The notes beneath the pieces were generated by a model. It was not told the DNA's origin. It made no database searches and saw only the letters and a program-made list of their open reading frames with translations. A stretch of 64,000 bases of DNA from Kineococcus sp. NBC_00420 (GTDB lineage: Bacteria > Actinomycetota > Actinomycetes > Actinomycetales > Kineococcaceae), in contig NZ_CP107930.1 of NCBI RefSeq assembly GCF_036021035.1, forward strand, positions 3,348,001 through 3,412,000, given 5' to 3'. Below, piece by piece: positions 23,982 through 33,264 of this stretch; position 1 is the stretch's first letter, and each line of letters starts with the position of its first letter. The translations under genes were made by a program, and so were the position numbers.

Positions 23982-25067
23982 GTGGCGCGGGATCCGTCCG
24001 GGACGGTGATCACGCGTCCGTGGTGGCGTCGCCTCGTCGAGCGCCTGCCCGGACGCTGGCTGGTCGGCGCCCCGGCCGTCGTCGCCGGTCGCGCGGTGCT
24101 CGCCGTCACCGGGCTGCTCGTCCTGCTGACCGCCCCGCTGCTCGTGCCGACGGCCGCGGACTGGACGGTCGTGCTGGCCGTCGCGGCCGCCGACGCGGCC
24201 CTGCTGGTGGCCAGCCTCGCGGTGCCGTGGGGGCGGCTCGGCCGCTCCGGGCCCGTCCTCTTCCCCCTGGTGCAGATGCTGGGTCTGGCCGTGATCGGCG
24301 TGAGCACCGAACGCGTCGACGGCGCCTACGTCCCGCTCTTCGTCCTCGACTTCGTCTTCGCCGGCCTCTTCCTGCCGCCGCGGAGCGCCTACTGGCTGCT
24401 GCCCGCCGCGCTCCCGCTCTACCTGCTCACCTCGGAGCAGCTCAGCGCCCAGGTCGCCGTGCGGACGGTGGTCATGGCGTGCGTGTGGGTCCTCGTGGCC
24501 GAACTGCTCGCCTCGATGAGCCGCCGCCAGCGGGCGGCCTCGGACCGGCTGGAACGCGACGCGCGCACCGATCCCCTCACCACCATCGGCAACCGGCGCG
24601 ACCTCGAGGACCGGATGGCGCTGCTCGTCCCCGGGGACAGCGTCGTCGTCTGCGACCTCGACCACTTCAAGCAGCTCAACGACACCCGGGGTCACACGTT
24701 CGGCGACCAGGTGCTGCGGGAGTTCGGCGCGATGCTGACCGCGGGGCTCCGGCGCGGTGACTACGCCGCCCGCTTCGGTGGCGAGGAGTTCGTCCTCCTG
24801 CTGCACGGCAGCGGGACCGACGTCGCGATCGACGTCGTCGAACGACTGCGCGGCTCCTGGCGGGAACTCGGCGGGGCCGCGACGTTCTCGGCCGGCTGCG
24901 CGACGCTGGACGCGGACACCGGCGCCCAGCAGGCCCTCGTCGCGGCCGACGCCGCCGTGTACGCGGCGAAGGCCGCCGGACGCGACTGCACCCGGAGCGC
25001 CGAAGCGGCGCAGGGCTGGGGGCCTAGGGTTGACGCGACCACCGCCGAGGCCCTGTTCGAGGAGTAG
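23982..25067 (+). CDS. Membrane diguanylate cyclase (GGDEF)
   Basis: 361 residues making c-di-GMP from GTP. About six membrane helices (about 30-180) without a named sensor domain are followed by a GGDEF domain (about 195-345): DPLTTIGNRRDLEDRM, CDLDHFKQLND (metal Asp), and the active-site FGGEEF. An RxxD inhibitory site (RRGD) stands five residues before GGEEF, so product inhibition is expected. The C-terminal 20 residues are extra. GTG with GGAGGTGGGGTC upstream. It ends 5 nt before the dehydrogenase gene, suggesting co-transcription by position. Confidence 0.92.
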   Translation: MARDPSGTVITRPWWRRLVERLPGRWLVGAPAVVAGRAVLAVTGLLVLLTAPLLVPTAADWTVVLAVAAADAALLVASLAVPWGRLGRSGPVLFPLVQMLGLAVIGVSTERVDGAYVPLFVLDFVFAGLFLPPRSAYWLLPAALPLYLLTSEQLSAQVAVRTVVMACVWVLVAELLASMSRRQRAASDRLERDARTDPLTTIGNRRDLEDRMALLVPGDSVVVCDLDHFKQLNDTRGHTFGDQVLREFGAMLTAGLRRGDYAARFGGEEFVLLLHGSGTDVAIDVVERLRGSWRELGGAATFSAGCATLDADTGAQQALVAADAAVYAAKAAGRDCTRSAEAAQGWGPRVDATTAEALFEE

Positions 25068-25072
25068 CCCCC

Positions 25073-25990
25073 ATGCCCACCACCCCCGCCGTCTTCGTCG
25101 GACCGCAGGAGAACCCGCTGCTGGTCGAGGCCGTGGAGCGTGGCGGGGGCACGGTCGTCGCGCTGGCGGACGCCGAGGCCGTCGTCGTCAGCGGCGGGCA
25201 CGGGGACCTGCCCGAACTGCCCGACTCCGTGACGTGGGTGCAGCTGCCCTCCGCCGGGATCGAGAGCTGGGTCGCCGCGGGCGTCATCGACCCCTCGCGC
25301 ACCTGGACCTCCGCCGCCGGGGCGTACTCGCACTCCGTCGCCGAGGGGGCCGTCGCGCTGCTGCTCGCCGGGGTCCGCGGGATCGGGCGCGCGGCCCGGC
25401 TCTCGACGTGGGACCCGGAGACCCTGGACGGCGTCCAGTCCAGCCTGCGCGGCTCGACCATCGCGATCATCGGCGCCGGCGGCATCGGCACCGCGATGAT
25501 CCCGGCCTTCGCCGGGCTCGGTGCGGAGGTCATCGCCGTGACCCGCCGCGGTCTCCCCGTGGACGGCGCAGCGCAGACGCTGCCCGCCGACCGCGTCGGC
25601 GAGGTCTTCGCCGCCGCCGACCACGTCGTGCTCGCCGCTCCGGCGACCTCCGAGACGAAGGCCCTCGTCGGGGCCGAGGAGCTCGCGGCGCTCGGCCCGC
25701 AGGGGTGGCTGGTGAACATCGCCCGTGGTTCCCTCGTCGACACCGACGCCCTCGTCGCGGCGCTCGCCGCCGGCACCATCGCCGGGGCCGCCCTCGACGT
25801 GACCGACCCGGAACCGCTGCCCGACGGCCACCCGCTGTGGACCGAACCCCGCTGCATCGTCACCCCGCACTCGACCAACCCGAGCGTGCTGCGGGTCGGC
25901 GCGCTGGCCGAACGGGTCACCGAGAACGTCCGTCGTTTCGCCGCCGGTGAGGAACTGCTGGGTCTGGTCGACCCCGAACGCGGGTACTGA
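25073..25990 (+). CDS. D-isomer specific 2-hydroxyacid dehydrogenase
   Basis: 305-residue NAD(P)-dependent dehydrogenase. It has the nucleotide-binding IAIIGAGGIGTAMIPAFAGLG (GxGxxG), the catalytic Arg in LVNIARGSLVDTDAL, Glu in DVTDPEPLPDGHPLW and His in CIVTPHSTNPS. Members reduce 2-keto acids to D-2-hydroxy acids or the reverse. The short N-terminal domain places it near the glyoxylate/hydroxypyruvate-type or PhoB-like group. ATG start with GAGGAG about 10 nt upstream, 5 nt after the diguanylate cyclase stop. Confidence 0.9.
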   Translation: MPTTPAVFVGPQENPLLVEAVERGGGTVVALADAEAVVVSGGHGDLPELPDSVTWVQLPSAGIESWVAAGVIDPSRTWTSAAGAYSHSVAEGAVALLLAGVRGIGRAARLSTWDPETLDGVQSSLRGSTIAIIGAGGIGTAMIPAFAGLGAEVIAVTRRGLPVDGAAQTLPADRVGEVFAAADHVVLAAPATSETKALVGAEELAALGPQGWLVNIARGSLVDTDALVAALAAGTIAGAALDVTDPEPLPDGHPLWTEPRCIVTPHSTNPSVLRVGALAERVTENVRRFAAGEELLGLVDPERGY

Positions 25991-26022
25991 TCCTCCGACG
26001 TGCGGGGTGCCACCCCGCGCGT

Positions 26023-26034
26023 CACGGTGGTCCC
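26023..26034 (+). promoter_or_regulatory. Leaderless promoter, Pyr_excise-like gene
   Basis: CACGGT followed by 6 nt and the GTG start. Just upstream, GCGGGGTGCCACCCCGC (26001-26017) is a compact hairpin that could end the previous transcript. Confidence 0.45.
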
Positions 26035-26925
26035 GTGCAGACGTTCCTCCCCTACCCCGACTTCGCCCGGTCCGCGGCCGTCCTCGACGGTCCGCGGCTG
26101 GGCGAGCAGCGCGTGGAGACGCTGCAGGTCCTGCGCGCCCTCGAACTGCCCGACCACGGCTGGGTGAACCACCCGGCGGTGCGGATGTGGCGGGGGTGCA
26201 CCCCGGCCCTGGTCGCCTACGGCCTCGCGGTCGTCGACGCGTGGACCGTCACCGGCCGCGCCGACACCACCGGAGCGCAGATCGCGGAGTTCGCCCCCGA
26301 GGTCGTGGGTCGCCCGCAGTCCGCGCTGGCCGACCTGATGCCGTCGTGGCTGGGCGACGAGGACCTGCACCGCAGCCACCGTTCCGCGTTGCTGCGCAAG
26401 GATCCCGGGTTCTACCGGCCCCTCTTCGGCGACGAACCCGAGATGCCCTGCGTGTGGCCGGACCCGCCCTCGCCGGCCCCGCCGGTCCGCCCCGCCGGGC
26501 GGCTGGTGTGGATCGTGCGCGGAGCGCCCGCGGTCGTGGGGGAGTTCCTCACCGACGGCGTCGTGGGCCTCGGCGTGGACTCCGGCATCGACGTCGACGT
26601 GCGCGGGGCGGCGTCGGGCGCCTCCCTGCGCGACCTGCTCCGCGAGATCTCCCCCGGGAGACGACCGGGCAAGGCGCTGCGGGTCCTCGACACCTTCGTC
26701 CACGAACTCGACCCCGGGACCGAGGTGGCCCTGCCCATCGAGGGCGACCAGGCGCTGCTGCTCGGCGAGGTCGTCGGCGAGTACGAGTTCGACGCCCGCA
26801 AGGGCGTCCTCGCGCGCCACCGCCGGAAGGTCCGCTGGGGTGGCCGGGCCGCCCGCCGCGACGTCGAACCCCCTGCCCTGCTGCAGGATCCCCGCCCCTT
26901 GTTCAGTGTTCCGCTCGCCGCCTGA
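26035..26925 (+). CDS. MSMEG_6728-like / pyrimidine-dimer-glycosylase-type protein
   Basis: 296 residues. The N-terminal about 140 residues match the actinobacterial family annotated as MSMEG_6728-like, related to Pyr_excise: MQTFLPYPDFARSAAVLDGPRLGEQRVETLQVLRAL, NHPAVRMWRGCTPALVAYGLAV and SHRSALLRKDPGFYRPLF. DNA repair is inferred for the family from fold similarity only. The remaining half (about 160-296, RLVWIVRGAPAVVGEFLTDGVVGLG...) is an extension that I do not recognise. GTG start with -10-like CACGGT 6 nt upstream. It is followed by a HAD phosphatase 10 nt downstream. Confidence 0.72.
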   Translation: MQTFLPYPDFARSAAVLDGPRLGEQRVETLQVLRALELPDHGWVNHPAVRMWRGCTPALVAYGLAVVDAWTVTGRADTTGAQIAEFAPEVVGRPQSALADLMPSWLGDEDLHRSHRSALLRKDPGFYRPLFGDEPEMPCVWPDPPSPAPPVRPAGRLVWIVRGAPAVVGEFLTDGVVGLGVDSGIDVDVRGAASGASLRDLLREISPGRRPGKALRVLDTFVHELDPGTEVALPIEGDQALLLGEVVGEYEFDARKGVLARHRRKVRWGGRAARRDVEPPALLQDPRPLFSVPLAA

Positions 26926-26935
26926 GGAGAACCCC

Positions 26936-27595
26936 TTGTCCGACACCGCCCTGCTCGACGTCGACGGCACGCTCGTCGACACCAACTACCAGCACGCCCT
27001 CGCGTGGTTCCGCGCGTTCCGACGCTTCGACCTCACGTTGCCGGTCTGGCGGATCCACCGCGCCGTCGGGATGGGCGGGGACCAGCTCGTCCCCGCCGTG
27101 GCCGGCGAGGAGTTCGAGGACGCCCACGGGGACGCCGCGCGGGACGCCTGGACCGAGGAGTACGAGCCGATGTCCGGCGAGGTCCAGCCCTTCGACGGCG
27201 CTCGCGACCTCCTGGTGGAGCTGCGGCGGCGGGGCTGGAAGGTCGTCCTCGCCTCCTCCGGGCAGCAGGACCAGGTGGAGGGCTACCTCGACCTGATGGG
27301 GGCCCGGGACCTCGTCGACGGCTGGACCACCTCGCAGGACGCCGAGAGCACCAAACCCGCCCCCGACCTCTTCCACGCTGCGCTGCAGCGGGTCGGGGGT
27401 TCCTCGGGGGTCGTGCTCGGGGACTCGACGTGGGACTTCGAGGCGGCGGGGAACGCCGGGATGACCGCGGTCGCCGTCCGGACGGGGGGTTTCTCCTCCG
27501 AGGAACTGACGACTGCCGGTGCGGTCGCGGTGTTCGACTCGTTGCGGGACCTGCTGGAGGGCCTGGACGGGACGCCCTTGTCCCACCCCTCCTGA
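26936..27595 (+). CDS. HAD-superfamily phosphatase (beta-phosphoglucomutase/phosphoglycolate type)
   Basis: 219-residue hydrolase. Motif I is LLDVDGTLVDTNYQHA, motif II is VVLASSGQQDQVE, motif III Lys is ESTKPAPDLFHAAL and motif IV is VVLGDSTWDFEAAGNAG. The helical cap between motifs I and II is C1-type. It dephosphorylates a small sugar phosphate or similar compound in the cytoplasm. The TTG at 26936 is chosen because GAGGAG lies 6 nt upstream and the product begins MSDTALLDVDG just before the catalytic loop. It is in an operon by position with the gene before it. Confidence 0.9.
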   Translation: MSDTALLDVDGTLVDTNYQHALAWFRAFRRFDLTLPVWRIHRAVGMGGDQLVPAVAGEEFEDAHGDAARDAWTEEYEPMSGEVQPFDGARDLLVELRRRGWKVVLASSGQQDQVEGYLDLMGARDLVDGWTTSQDAESTKPAPDLFHAALQRVGGSSGVVLGDSTWDFEAAGNAGMTAVAVRTGGFSSEELTTAGAVAVFDSLRDLLEGLDGTPLSHPS

Positions 27596-27608
27596 TCAGC
27601 CCTGGTGG

Positions 27609-28820
27609 TCAGCGCAGGGTGCGGGTGCGCCGCGGGATCGTGACGGTCGCGGTCGGCGCCGAGGCCGTCACGCTCGCCTTCGCCGCGGCGACCGCCGCGC
27701 CGACGTCCAGCATCCCGGTGCCGTAGCCGGCGTCCCAGGACTCGGGGGTGGCGGTCGTCCGCAGGACGTCCTCGACCTGCGCGACGCTGGCCCGGGGCGC
27801 GACGGAGCGGACCAGGGCCGCGGCGGCGGAGACCTGCGGGGCCGAGAAGGACGTCCCGGAGGCGGAGGCGTACACGTACCGGCCGGAACTGAGGGGTTTC
27901 CCGACGGGGATCTTGTCGCCGGGGGCGCTGAGGTCGACGAGGGTGTTGTGCTGGGCCCAGGGGGCGGGGGCCCCGGTGCTGGTGGACGCCGAGACGGAGA
28001 TGACGCCGGGGTAGGAGGCGGGGTACTCCAGCGGGTTCCCGGTGTCGCCGGAGTTCCCGGCGGAGGCGACCACGACGACACCCTTGCCGATCGCGTAGGC
28101 CACGGCCGCCGCGGTGGTGCTGTTGTAGTCCTCCCCGCCCAGCGACAGGTTGAGGACGTCGGCGCCCTGGTCGACGGCCGCGGTGATGCCCTCGACGACG
28201 GCGTCGCTCGCACAGCCCTGGGGTTCGCAGACCCGGATCGCGAGGATCTTCACGTCGGGCGCGACCCCCGCTGCGCCGTAGGCGTTCTGGTAGGCGCCGG
28301 CGATGACGGTCGAGACCTCGGTGCCGTGCTCGCCGATGTCGGTGCCGGCCGCGAAGTTCCCGCCGTCGATCACCCGGCCGGCGATGTCGGGCTGGGTCGC
28401 GTCGACACCGGAGTCGAGCACGGCGACGGTGAGCCCGGTGCCCCGGGTGGTGGGCCACGCGTCGTAGGCGTGGATCGAGCCCAGGTGGTAGGCGTAGGAC
28501 AGGTACGGGTCGGTCGCCTTCAGGGTGCGGCCCGTCAGGGGCGTGGCGCCGGTGGGCGCCAGCGCGTAGGTGGTGCGCACCTGGGCCGCGGACACCGCGG
28601 GGTCGGCCTCCATCGTCGCCGCCAGTCGCTGGGCGGCGGCGCGGTCGGTGGCGGTCCGGGTCTCCAGCTGGGGTCGCCCGTCGACCCAGCGCAGCGCGTC
28701 GACCTGGACCCCGGGACCGTCGGCCGGCGTGATCTCCACGGCGTGCGCGGCGGAGCCCGGCACCAGGGTCAGCGCGAGCAGCGCGGAGGCGACGGTGGCG
28801 GTGCGGAGGAACTGGGGCAA
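27609..28820 (-). CDS. Secreted subtilisin-like serine protease (S8)
   Basis: 403 residues: signal peptide (about 1-27, ending AAHA), an inhibitor-like propeptide (about 28-100) and the S8 catalytic domain. Catalytic Asp136 is in TVAVLDSGVD, His165 in DIGEHGTEVS, the oxyanion Asn256 in VASAGNSGDTG and Ser324 in SGTSFSAPQVSAAAAL. Cys198 and Cys203 (CEPQGC) may form a disulfide. A short positively charged tail (PRRTRTLR) follows. TTG at 28820 with AGGGAG upstream is the only reasonable start. It is convergent with the HAD gene and divergent from the LacI regulator. Probably extracellular protein degradation. Confidence 0.92.
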   Translation of the reverse strand: MPQFLRTATVASALLALTLVPGSAAHAVEITPADGPGVQVDALRWVDGRPQLETRTATDRAAAQRLAATMEADPAVSAAQVRTTYALAPTGATPLTGRTLKATDPYLSYAYHLGSIHAYDAWPTTRGTGLTVAVLDSGVDATQPDIAGRVIDGGNFAAGTDIGEHGTEVSTVIAGAYQNAYGAAGVAPDVKILAIRVCEPQGCASDAVVEGITAAVDQGADVLNLSLGGEDYNSTTAAAVAYAIGKGVVVVASAGNSGDTGNPLEYPASYPGVISVSASTSTGAPAPWAQHNTLVDLSAPGDKIPVGKPLSSGRYVYASASGTSFSAPQVSAAAALVRSVAPRASVAQVEDVLRTTATPESWDAGYGTGMLDVGAAVAAAKASVTASAPTATVTIPRRTRTLR

Positions 28821-29011
28821 CGGGGACTCCCTGGGTCGGGGCGAGACTCCCCGTGCATCGACGGTCTCACACGGTCGCTTGAGACGGGTGGGTCCGCCTC
28901 GACCCGGATGGCCGTACGGCCCGGCCGGGCGTGTTCCGGCCACCGCTTCCTGGTCACCGTCGGGTTGCGGTGAGGGGGAAGTGCTTGCCGGAACGGCGGT
29001 GCGTCGACTAA

Positions 29012-29044
29012 CTTCCGATACGCATCGACGAAGCGCATCGACGA
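29012..29044. promoter_or_regulatory. LacI-family operator region upstream of lacI-type gene
   Basis: CTTCCGATACGCATCGACGA (29012-29031) matches the importer operator at 30141 in 18 of 20 positions, and its right half GCATCGACGA recurs at 29035-29044. The position, 40-70 nt before the regulator start, suggests autoregulation. Confidence 0.7.
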
Positions 29045-29081
29045 GGACGTCGACGTTCGTCTCACGGGGTGGGAGGGTGGC

Positions 29082-30101
29082 GTGGCCCGAGTTCCGACGA
29101 GCAAGGACGTGGCGAAGGTCGCCGGCGTCTCCCAGAGCACCGTCTCCTACGTGATGAGCGGAAAGCGTCCGATCTCCGAGAAGACCCGGCGTCTGGTCGA
29201 GGACGCCATGGAGCAGTTGCTGTACCAACCGCACGCCGGTGCCCGCGCCCTGGCGAGCCAGCGCACGAACATCATCGCCATCGTCCACCCGGTCCTCTCC
29301 AACCTCGGGGTCGGCGGGATCATGGCGTTCATCGACGAGATCGCCGCCCAGGCCCGGCGACGCGACTACGACGTCCTGCTGGTCACGGCCGACGAGGGCA
29401 AGGAGAGCCTGCGTCGGGTCGCCGGGCGCGCCCTGGCCGACGCCATGGTCGTGATGGAGGTCAAGGCCGAGGACGAGCGGGCCGAGGTCGCGCGCGGGAT
29501 CGCCCAGCCGAGCCTGTTCATCGGCTACCCGGACGAGGCCCTGGACGAGCACAGCACGTTGCACTGCATCGACTTCGACTTCGCCGGCGGTGCGGAACTC
29601 CTGGTCGGTGAACTCATCGGCGCTGGAGTGCACGAGATCGTCGTGCTCGGCTGGGGTCCGGAGGTCGTGGCCCGTGGGGTGAACTACGTCCCGCGGTTCC
29701 GCCGTCGGGCCGAGGCCACCGCTGCCGCGGCGGGAGTTCCGCTGCGCTGGGTCGAGGTCCCGCGCGACTCGGTCGCCATCCGCGCGGCGCTCGACGACCT
29801 GCTGGGCTCGGGGTCCGTCCCCGGGTTGCTGCTCGCGGACGGTGTCCCCGAAACCCTCGGTGCCCTGCTCGACCGCGGTCTGCGGCCGGGGCGGGACGTC
29901 GACGTCGTGGCGTTGTGCACCGACGCGGAGGCGGAGGCGCAGGCCGTGCCCGTGACCGCCGTCTCCCAACAACCCCGGGACGTCTCCCGGCACGCCGTCG
30001 AGTGGCTGTTCCAGTTGCTCGACGATCCCGCGGCACCCGGCGAGGTCCGCCTGGTCCCGGCCCACCTGACCCGACGACAGTCCGTGCGCCCCCCGAACTG
30101 A
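29082..30101 (+). CDS. LacI-family transcriptional regulator of the sugar module
   Basis: 339 residues. The N-terminal helix-turn-helix and hinge (about 6-60) read TSKDVAKVAGVSQSTVSYVMSG and RPISEKTRRLVEDAMEQLLYQPHAGARALAS. The rest is the periplasmic-binding-protein-like effector domain (about 65-335), with LVPAHLTRRQSV, the usual LacI C-terminal segment. GTG start with GGGAGGG upstream. It precedes the ABC importer operon by 100 nt; the two upstream regions share a 20-bp near-palindrome. It most likely represses importer and enzyme genes and is released by the imported sugar or a metabolite. Confidence 0.93.
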   Translation: MARVPTSKDVAKVAGVSQSTVSYVMSGKRPISEKTRRLVEDAMEQLLYQPHAGARALASQRTNIIAIVHPVLSNLGVGGIMAFIDEIAAQARRRDYDVLLVTADEGKESLRRVAGRALADAMVVMEVKAEDERAEVARGIAQPSLFIGYPDEALDEHSTLHCIDFDFAGGAELLVGELIGAGVHEIVVLGWGPEVVARGVNYVPRFRRRAEATAAAAGVPLRWVEVPRDSVAIRAALDDLLGSGSVPGLLLADGVPETLGALLDRGLRPGRDVDVVALCTDAEAEAQAVPVTAVSQQPRDVSRHAVEWLFQLLDDPAAPGEVRLVPAHLTRRQSVRPPN

Positions 30102-30140
30102 CTTCCCCCGTGGATCGACCACCCGGCCGATCCACCCCCA

Positions 30141-30160
30141 TCGTCGATACGCATCGACGA
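30141..30160. promoter_or_regulatory. LacI-family operator of the sugar import operon
   Basis: TCGTCGATACGCATCGACGA is an 18/20 palindrome with the central CG typical of LacI-family sites, 41 nt before the start codon of the binding-protein gene. Confidence 0.75.
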
Positions 30161-30201
30161 ACTACTGCCCACGCTGTCGTGGGCACGAGGAGAGGAACGA
30201 C

Positions 30202-31431
30202 ATGGCTCGACGAGGATCCATGGGACGCACCCGCGCGATCGCTGCGCTGGCGGCCCTCCCGCTGCTGCTCGCGGCCTGCGGCGGCGGCGGTGGGAGTGCG
30301 ACGAAGTCGGACTCCGGCACGCTGCGCGTCCTGGACTACTACAACTCCGACCCCAACAAGACGTTGTGGGGCACGGCGCTCACCGACTGCGGCACCAAGA
30401 TCGGCATGAAGATCCAGCGGGAATCCGTCCCCGGCGAGACCCTCATCCAGAAGGTGCTGCAGCAGAGTTCCTCCAAGACGCTGCCGGACGTGCTCATGCT
30501 CGACAACCCCGACGTGCAGCAGATCGCCGCCTCGGGTGCGCTGGCCCCGCTGGACGACCTGGGGGTCGACTCCTCCGGGGTCGCCGACGGCGTCATCAAG
30601 GCCTCGACCTACCAGGGCAAGCTCTACGCCCTGCAGCCCGTCACGAACACCATCGCGCTCTTCTACAACAAGAAGATCCTCGAGGCCGCGGGCATCACGC
30701 CCCCCACCACCTGGGACGAGCTCAAGACCGACGCGAAGGCGCTGACCGCCGGCAGCCAGTACGGGTTCGCGATGTCCAACGTCAACACCTACGAGGGCAC
30801 CTGGCAGTTCCTGCCCTTCATGTGGTCCAACGGCGGCGACGAGAAGGACATCAACACCCCCCAGACCGCGGCCGCCCTGCAGCTGGTCAAGGACCTCCTC
30901 GACCAGGGCTCGCTCTCGCAGTCCACCGTCACCTGGACCCAGGCCGACGTCGCCGACCAGTTCTCGGCCGGCAACGCCGCCATGATGATCAACGGCCCGT
31001 GGAACTTCGGGACGCTGGACAAGGTCTCGGGCCTCGACTACGGCATCGTGCCCATCCCGGCCCCCACCGCCGGCGGGACCGTCGTGTCGCCGTTCGGCGG
31101 CGAGGCCTGGGCGGCTCCGGAGACCGGGGACAAGGACAAGCAGAAGAAGGCCGGAGAACTCATCCAGTGCCTCAACAGCGACGAGAACGAGGTCACGATC
31201 TCGTCCGGCACCGGAACCGTCCCGACCAAGCCGAGCCTCTCGAGCCAGGCCGTCGCGAAGAACGCCAAGCTCGAGGCGTTCGCGTCGCAGGTCCCGGACC
31301 TGCGCGCCCGCACCGGTGAGCTCGGCCCGGACTGGCCGAAGGCCGCGACGAAGATCTACACCGCGGTGCAGAACGCGCTCGTCGGGGGCATGACCCCCGA
31401 GGCCGCGCTGGCGCAGGCCCAGAATGGCTGA
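30202..31431 (+). CDS. Sugar ABC transporter substrate-binding lipoprotein
   Basis: 409 residues. A twin-arginine-like and hydrophobic signal ending in LLLAACGG gives lipidated Cys26; the rest is an extracellular solute-binding protein family 1 fold (maltose/multiple-sugar type): ALQPVTNTIALFYNKKILEAAGITPPTTWDEL, AMMINGPWNFG and GGEAWAAP. It binds a sugar or glycoside and delivers it to the two permeases. ATG start with AGGAGAGGAACGAC upstream. Its last codons overlap the first permease start by 8 nt. Placed directly after a LacI regulator with a shared operator. Confidence 0.93.
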   Translation: MARRGSMGRTRAIAALAALPLLLAACGGGGGSATKSDSGTLRVLDYYNSDPNKTLWGTALTDCGTKIGMKIQRESVPGETLIQKVLQQSSSKTLPDVLMLDNPDVQQIAASGALAPLDDLGVDSSGVADGVIKASTYQGKLYALQPVTNTIALFYNKKILEAAGITPPTTWDELKTDAKALTAGSQYGFAMSNVNTYEGTWQFLPFMWSNGGDEKDINTPQTAAALQLVKDLLDQGSLSQSTVTWTQADVADQFSAGNAAMMINGPWNFGTLDKVSGLDYGIVPIPAPTAGGTVVSPFGGEAWAAPETGDKDKQKKAGELIQCLNSDENEVTISSGTGTVPTKPSLSSQAVAKNAKLEAFASQVPDLRARTGELGPDWPKAATKIYTAVQNALVGGMTPEAALAQAQNG

Positions 31432-32392
31432 GGTCTCGGCCCCAGGTCGTTCCGCCGGCGGGGCCACCGCCCCGTCGGCGGGTGCGGCCCCGAGGAAGGG
31501 CCCGTCGCAGAAGCTGACGACGCGTCTCGTCCAGATCGCGTTCATCGTCCCCGCGGTCGTCTACCTCGTCCTGTTCTTCGGCTTCCCCGTCGTCAAGAAC
31601 GTCGTCATGGGTTTCCAGGCCTACACGACCAAGACGTTCTTCACCGGTGAGGCCCCCTGGGTCGGGCTGGAGAACTACCGCAACGTCATCGGCGACGCGA
31701 TCTTCTCCCGCTCCGTCGTGAACACCCTGCTCTTCACCGCCGGGTCCATCGCCGGACAGTTCGTCCTCGGTCTCGCGATCGCGTTGTTCTTCCACAAGCG
31801 GTTCGCGCTGTCGGGGATCCTGCGCTCGCTGATCCTGCTGCCGTGGCTCATCCCGATGATCGCCGGCACCGCGGTGTGGCGCTGGATCCTCGACGCCGAC
31901 AACGGCGCCCTCAACCGGATCCTCTCCGCCCTGCCCGGCGTGGACGCCTCACCGAACTGGCTGACCTCCACCTCCCTCGCCCTGATCGCGGTGATCGGGG
32001 TGAACATCTGGCTCGGCATCCCCTTCAACATGACCATCCTCTACGGCGGTCTGCAGGAGATCCCCGAGGAGCTCTACGAGGCCGGTGCCCTCGACGGCGC
32101 CACCGGGTGGCGGGCGTTCCGCCACATCACGTGGCCGTTGCTGCGCCCGGTCGTCACCGTCGTCCTCGTGCTGGGGGTCGTCTACACGCTGAAGGTCCTC
32201 GACGTCATCCTCGGGCTCACCAACGGCGGCCCGGCGAACTCCACCCAGACGATCTCCACGCTCTCCTACGACATGTCGTTCCGTCAGTTCGACTTCGGGG
32301 CGGGCGCGGCGCTGGGCAACATCCTCATCGTCATCTCCCTGATCTTCGCCGTGGTCTACCTGCGGCTCAACCGGAAGGCGGTGGACGAGTGA
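31424..32392 (+). CDS. Sugar ABC transporter permease 1 (MalF-like)
   Basis: 322 residues, six membrane helices after a cytoplasmic Ala/Ser/Pro-rich N-terminus. The ATPase-contacting EAA loop is EELYEAGALDGATGWRAFRH followed by ITWPLLRP. It pairs with the second permease to form the channel. The start ATG overlaps the binding-protein gene by 8 nt and the stop overlaps the next GTG by 4 nt, so all three are one translationally coupled unit. Confidence 0.93.
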   Translation: MAEVSAPGRSAGGATAPSAGAAPRKGPSQKLTTRLVQIAFIVPAVVYLVLFFGFPVVKNVVMGFQAYTTKTFFTGEAPWVGLENYRNVIGDAIFSRSVVNTLLFTAGSIAGQFVLGLAIALFFHKRFALSGILRSLILLPWLIPMIAGTAVWRWILDADNGALNRILSALPGVDASPNWLTSTSLALIAVIGVNIWLGIPFNMTILYGGLQEIPEELYEAGALDGATGWRAFRHITWPLLRPVVTVVLVLGVVYTLKVLDVILGLTNGGPANSTQTISTLSYDMSFRQFDFGAGAALGNILIVISLIFAVVYLRLNRKAVDE

Positions 32393-33255
32393 GCGCGGTC
32401 ATCTCCACCCGGGCCGGTACGACGGAGGTCCGGGCCGAGGGCAAGGCCCCCCGTCGCCCGGTCTACACGGTCGTCGGCATCCTCATCCTGGCGTTCATGC
32501 TGTTCCCGCTGTACTGGATGGTGAACGTGTCGCTGCAGCCGGCCGGGAACGCCGTCGCGACCCCGTGGCTGCCGTTCGACTTCTCGCTGCGGGGCTACAC
32601 CACGGCGATCTCCGAACAGGGCCACAACCTCGTCACCTCCCTGGTCATCAGCCTCGGCTCGGTCGTGTTCAGCCTCCTCATCGCGACTCCCGCGGCCTAC
32701 GCCATGGCCCACTTCAAGTTCGGCCGCTGGGCGACGGTCATCCTCTTCGGGATCCTCGTCACCCAGATGGTGCCCGGCATCGTCGTCGCCAACGCGCTCT
32801 ACAGCGCCTACACCGACCTCGGCCTGCTCAACACGACGGGCGGGCTGATCCTCGCCGACTCCGCCGCCGGGATCCCGTTCTCCATCATCCTCATGCGGGC
32901 GTTCATGGGGTCCATCCCGGCCTCGGTCATCGAGGCCGCCTACGTGGACGGCGCCGGTCCGGTCCGGGCGTTCTTCTCCATCGTGCTGCCCATGAGCCGC
33001 AACGCGCTCATCACGGCCGGGTTGTTCACGTTCCTCTTCGCCTGGGGCGACTTCCTCTTCGCCCTGACCCTCACCACGACCGCCGACGTGCGCCCGATCA
33101 CCCTCGGCCTGTACACCTACGTCGGGAGCTTCGTGTCCGACTGGTCGCCGATCATGGCGACCGCGGTCCTGTCCTCCCTGCCCGCCATCGCCCTGCTCGT
33201 CCTGGCCCAGCGCTACGTCGCCGCCGGGGTCACGGGTGGGGCTGTCAAGTCCTAG
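32389..33255 (+). CDS. Sugar ABC transporter permease 2 (MalG-like)
   Basis: 288 residues, six membrane helices. The EAA loop is ASVIEAAYVDGAGPVRAFFS followed by IVLPMSRNAL. GTG start is fixed by the 4-nt overlap with permease 1. No ATP-binding subunit gene follows in the operon, so a shared MsiK-type ATPase encoded elsewhere would have to power the importer; this is known for many actinobacterial sugar importers and is inferred here. Confidence 0.93.
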   Translation: MSAVISTRAGTTEVRAEGKAPRRPVYTVVGILILAFMLFPLYWMVNVSLQPAGNAVATPWLPFDFSLRGYTTAISEQGHNLVTSLVISLGSVVFSLLIATPAAYAMAHFKFGRWATVILFGILVTQMVPGIVVANALYSAYTDLGLLNTTGGLILADSAAGIPFSIILMRAFMGSIPASVIEAAYVDGAGPVRAFFSIVLPMSRNALITAGLFTFLFAWGDFLFALTLTTTADVRPITLGLYTYVGSFVSDWSPIMATAVLSSLPAIALLVLAQRYVAAGVTGGAVKS

Positions 33256-33264
33256 GAGTTCCGA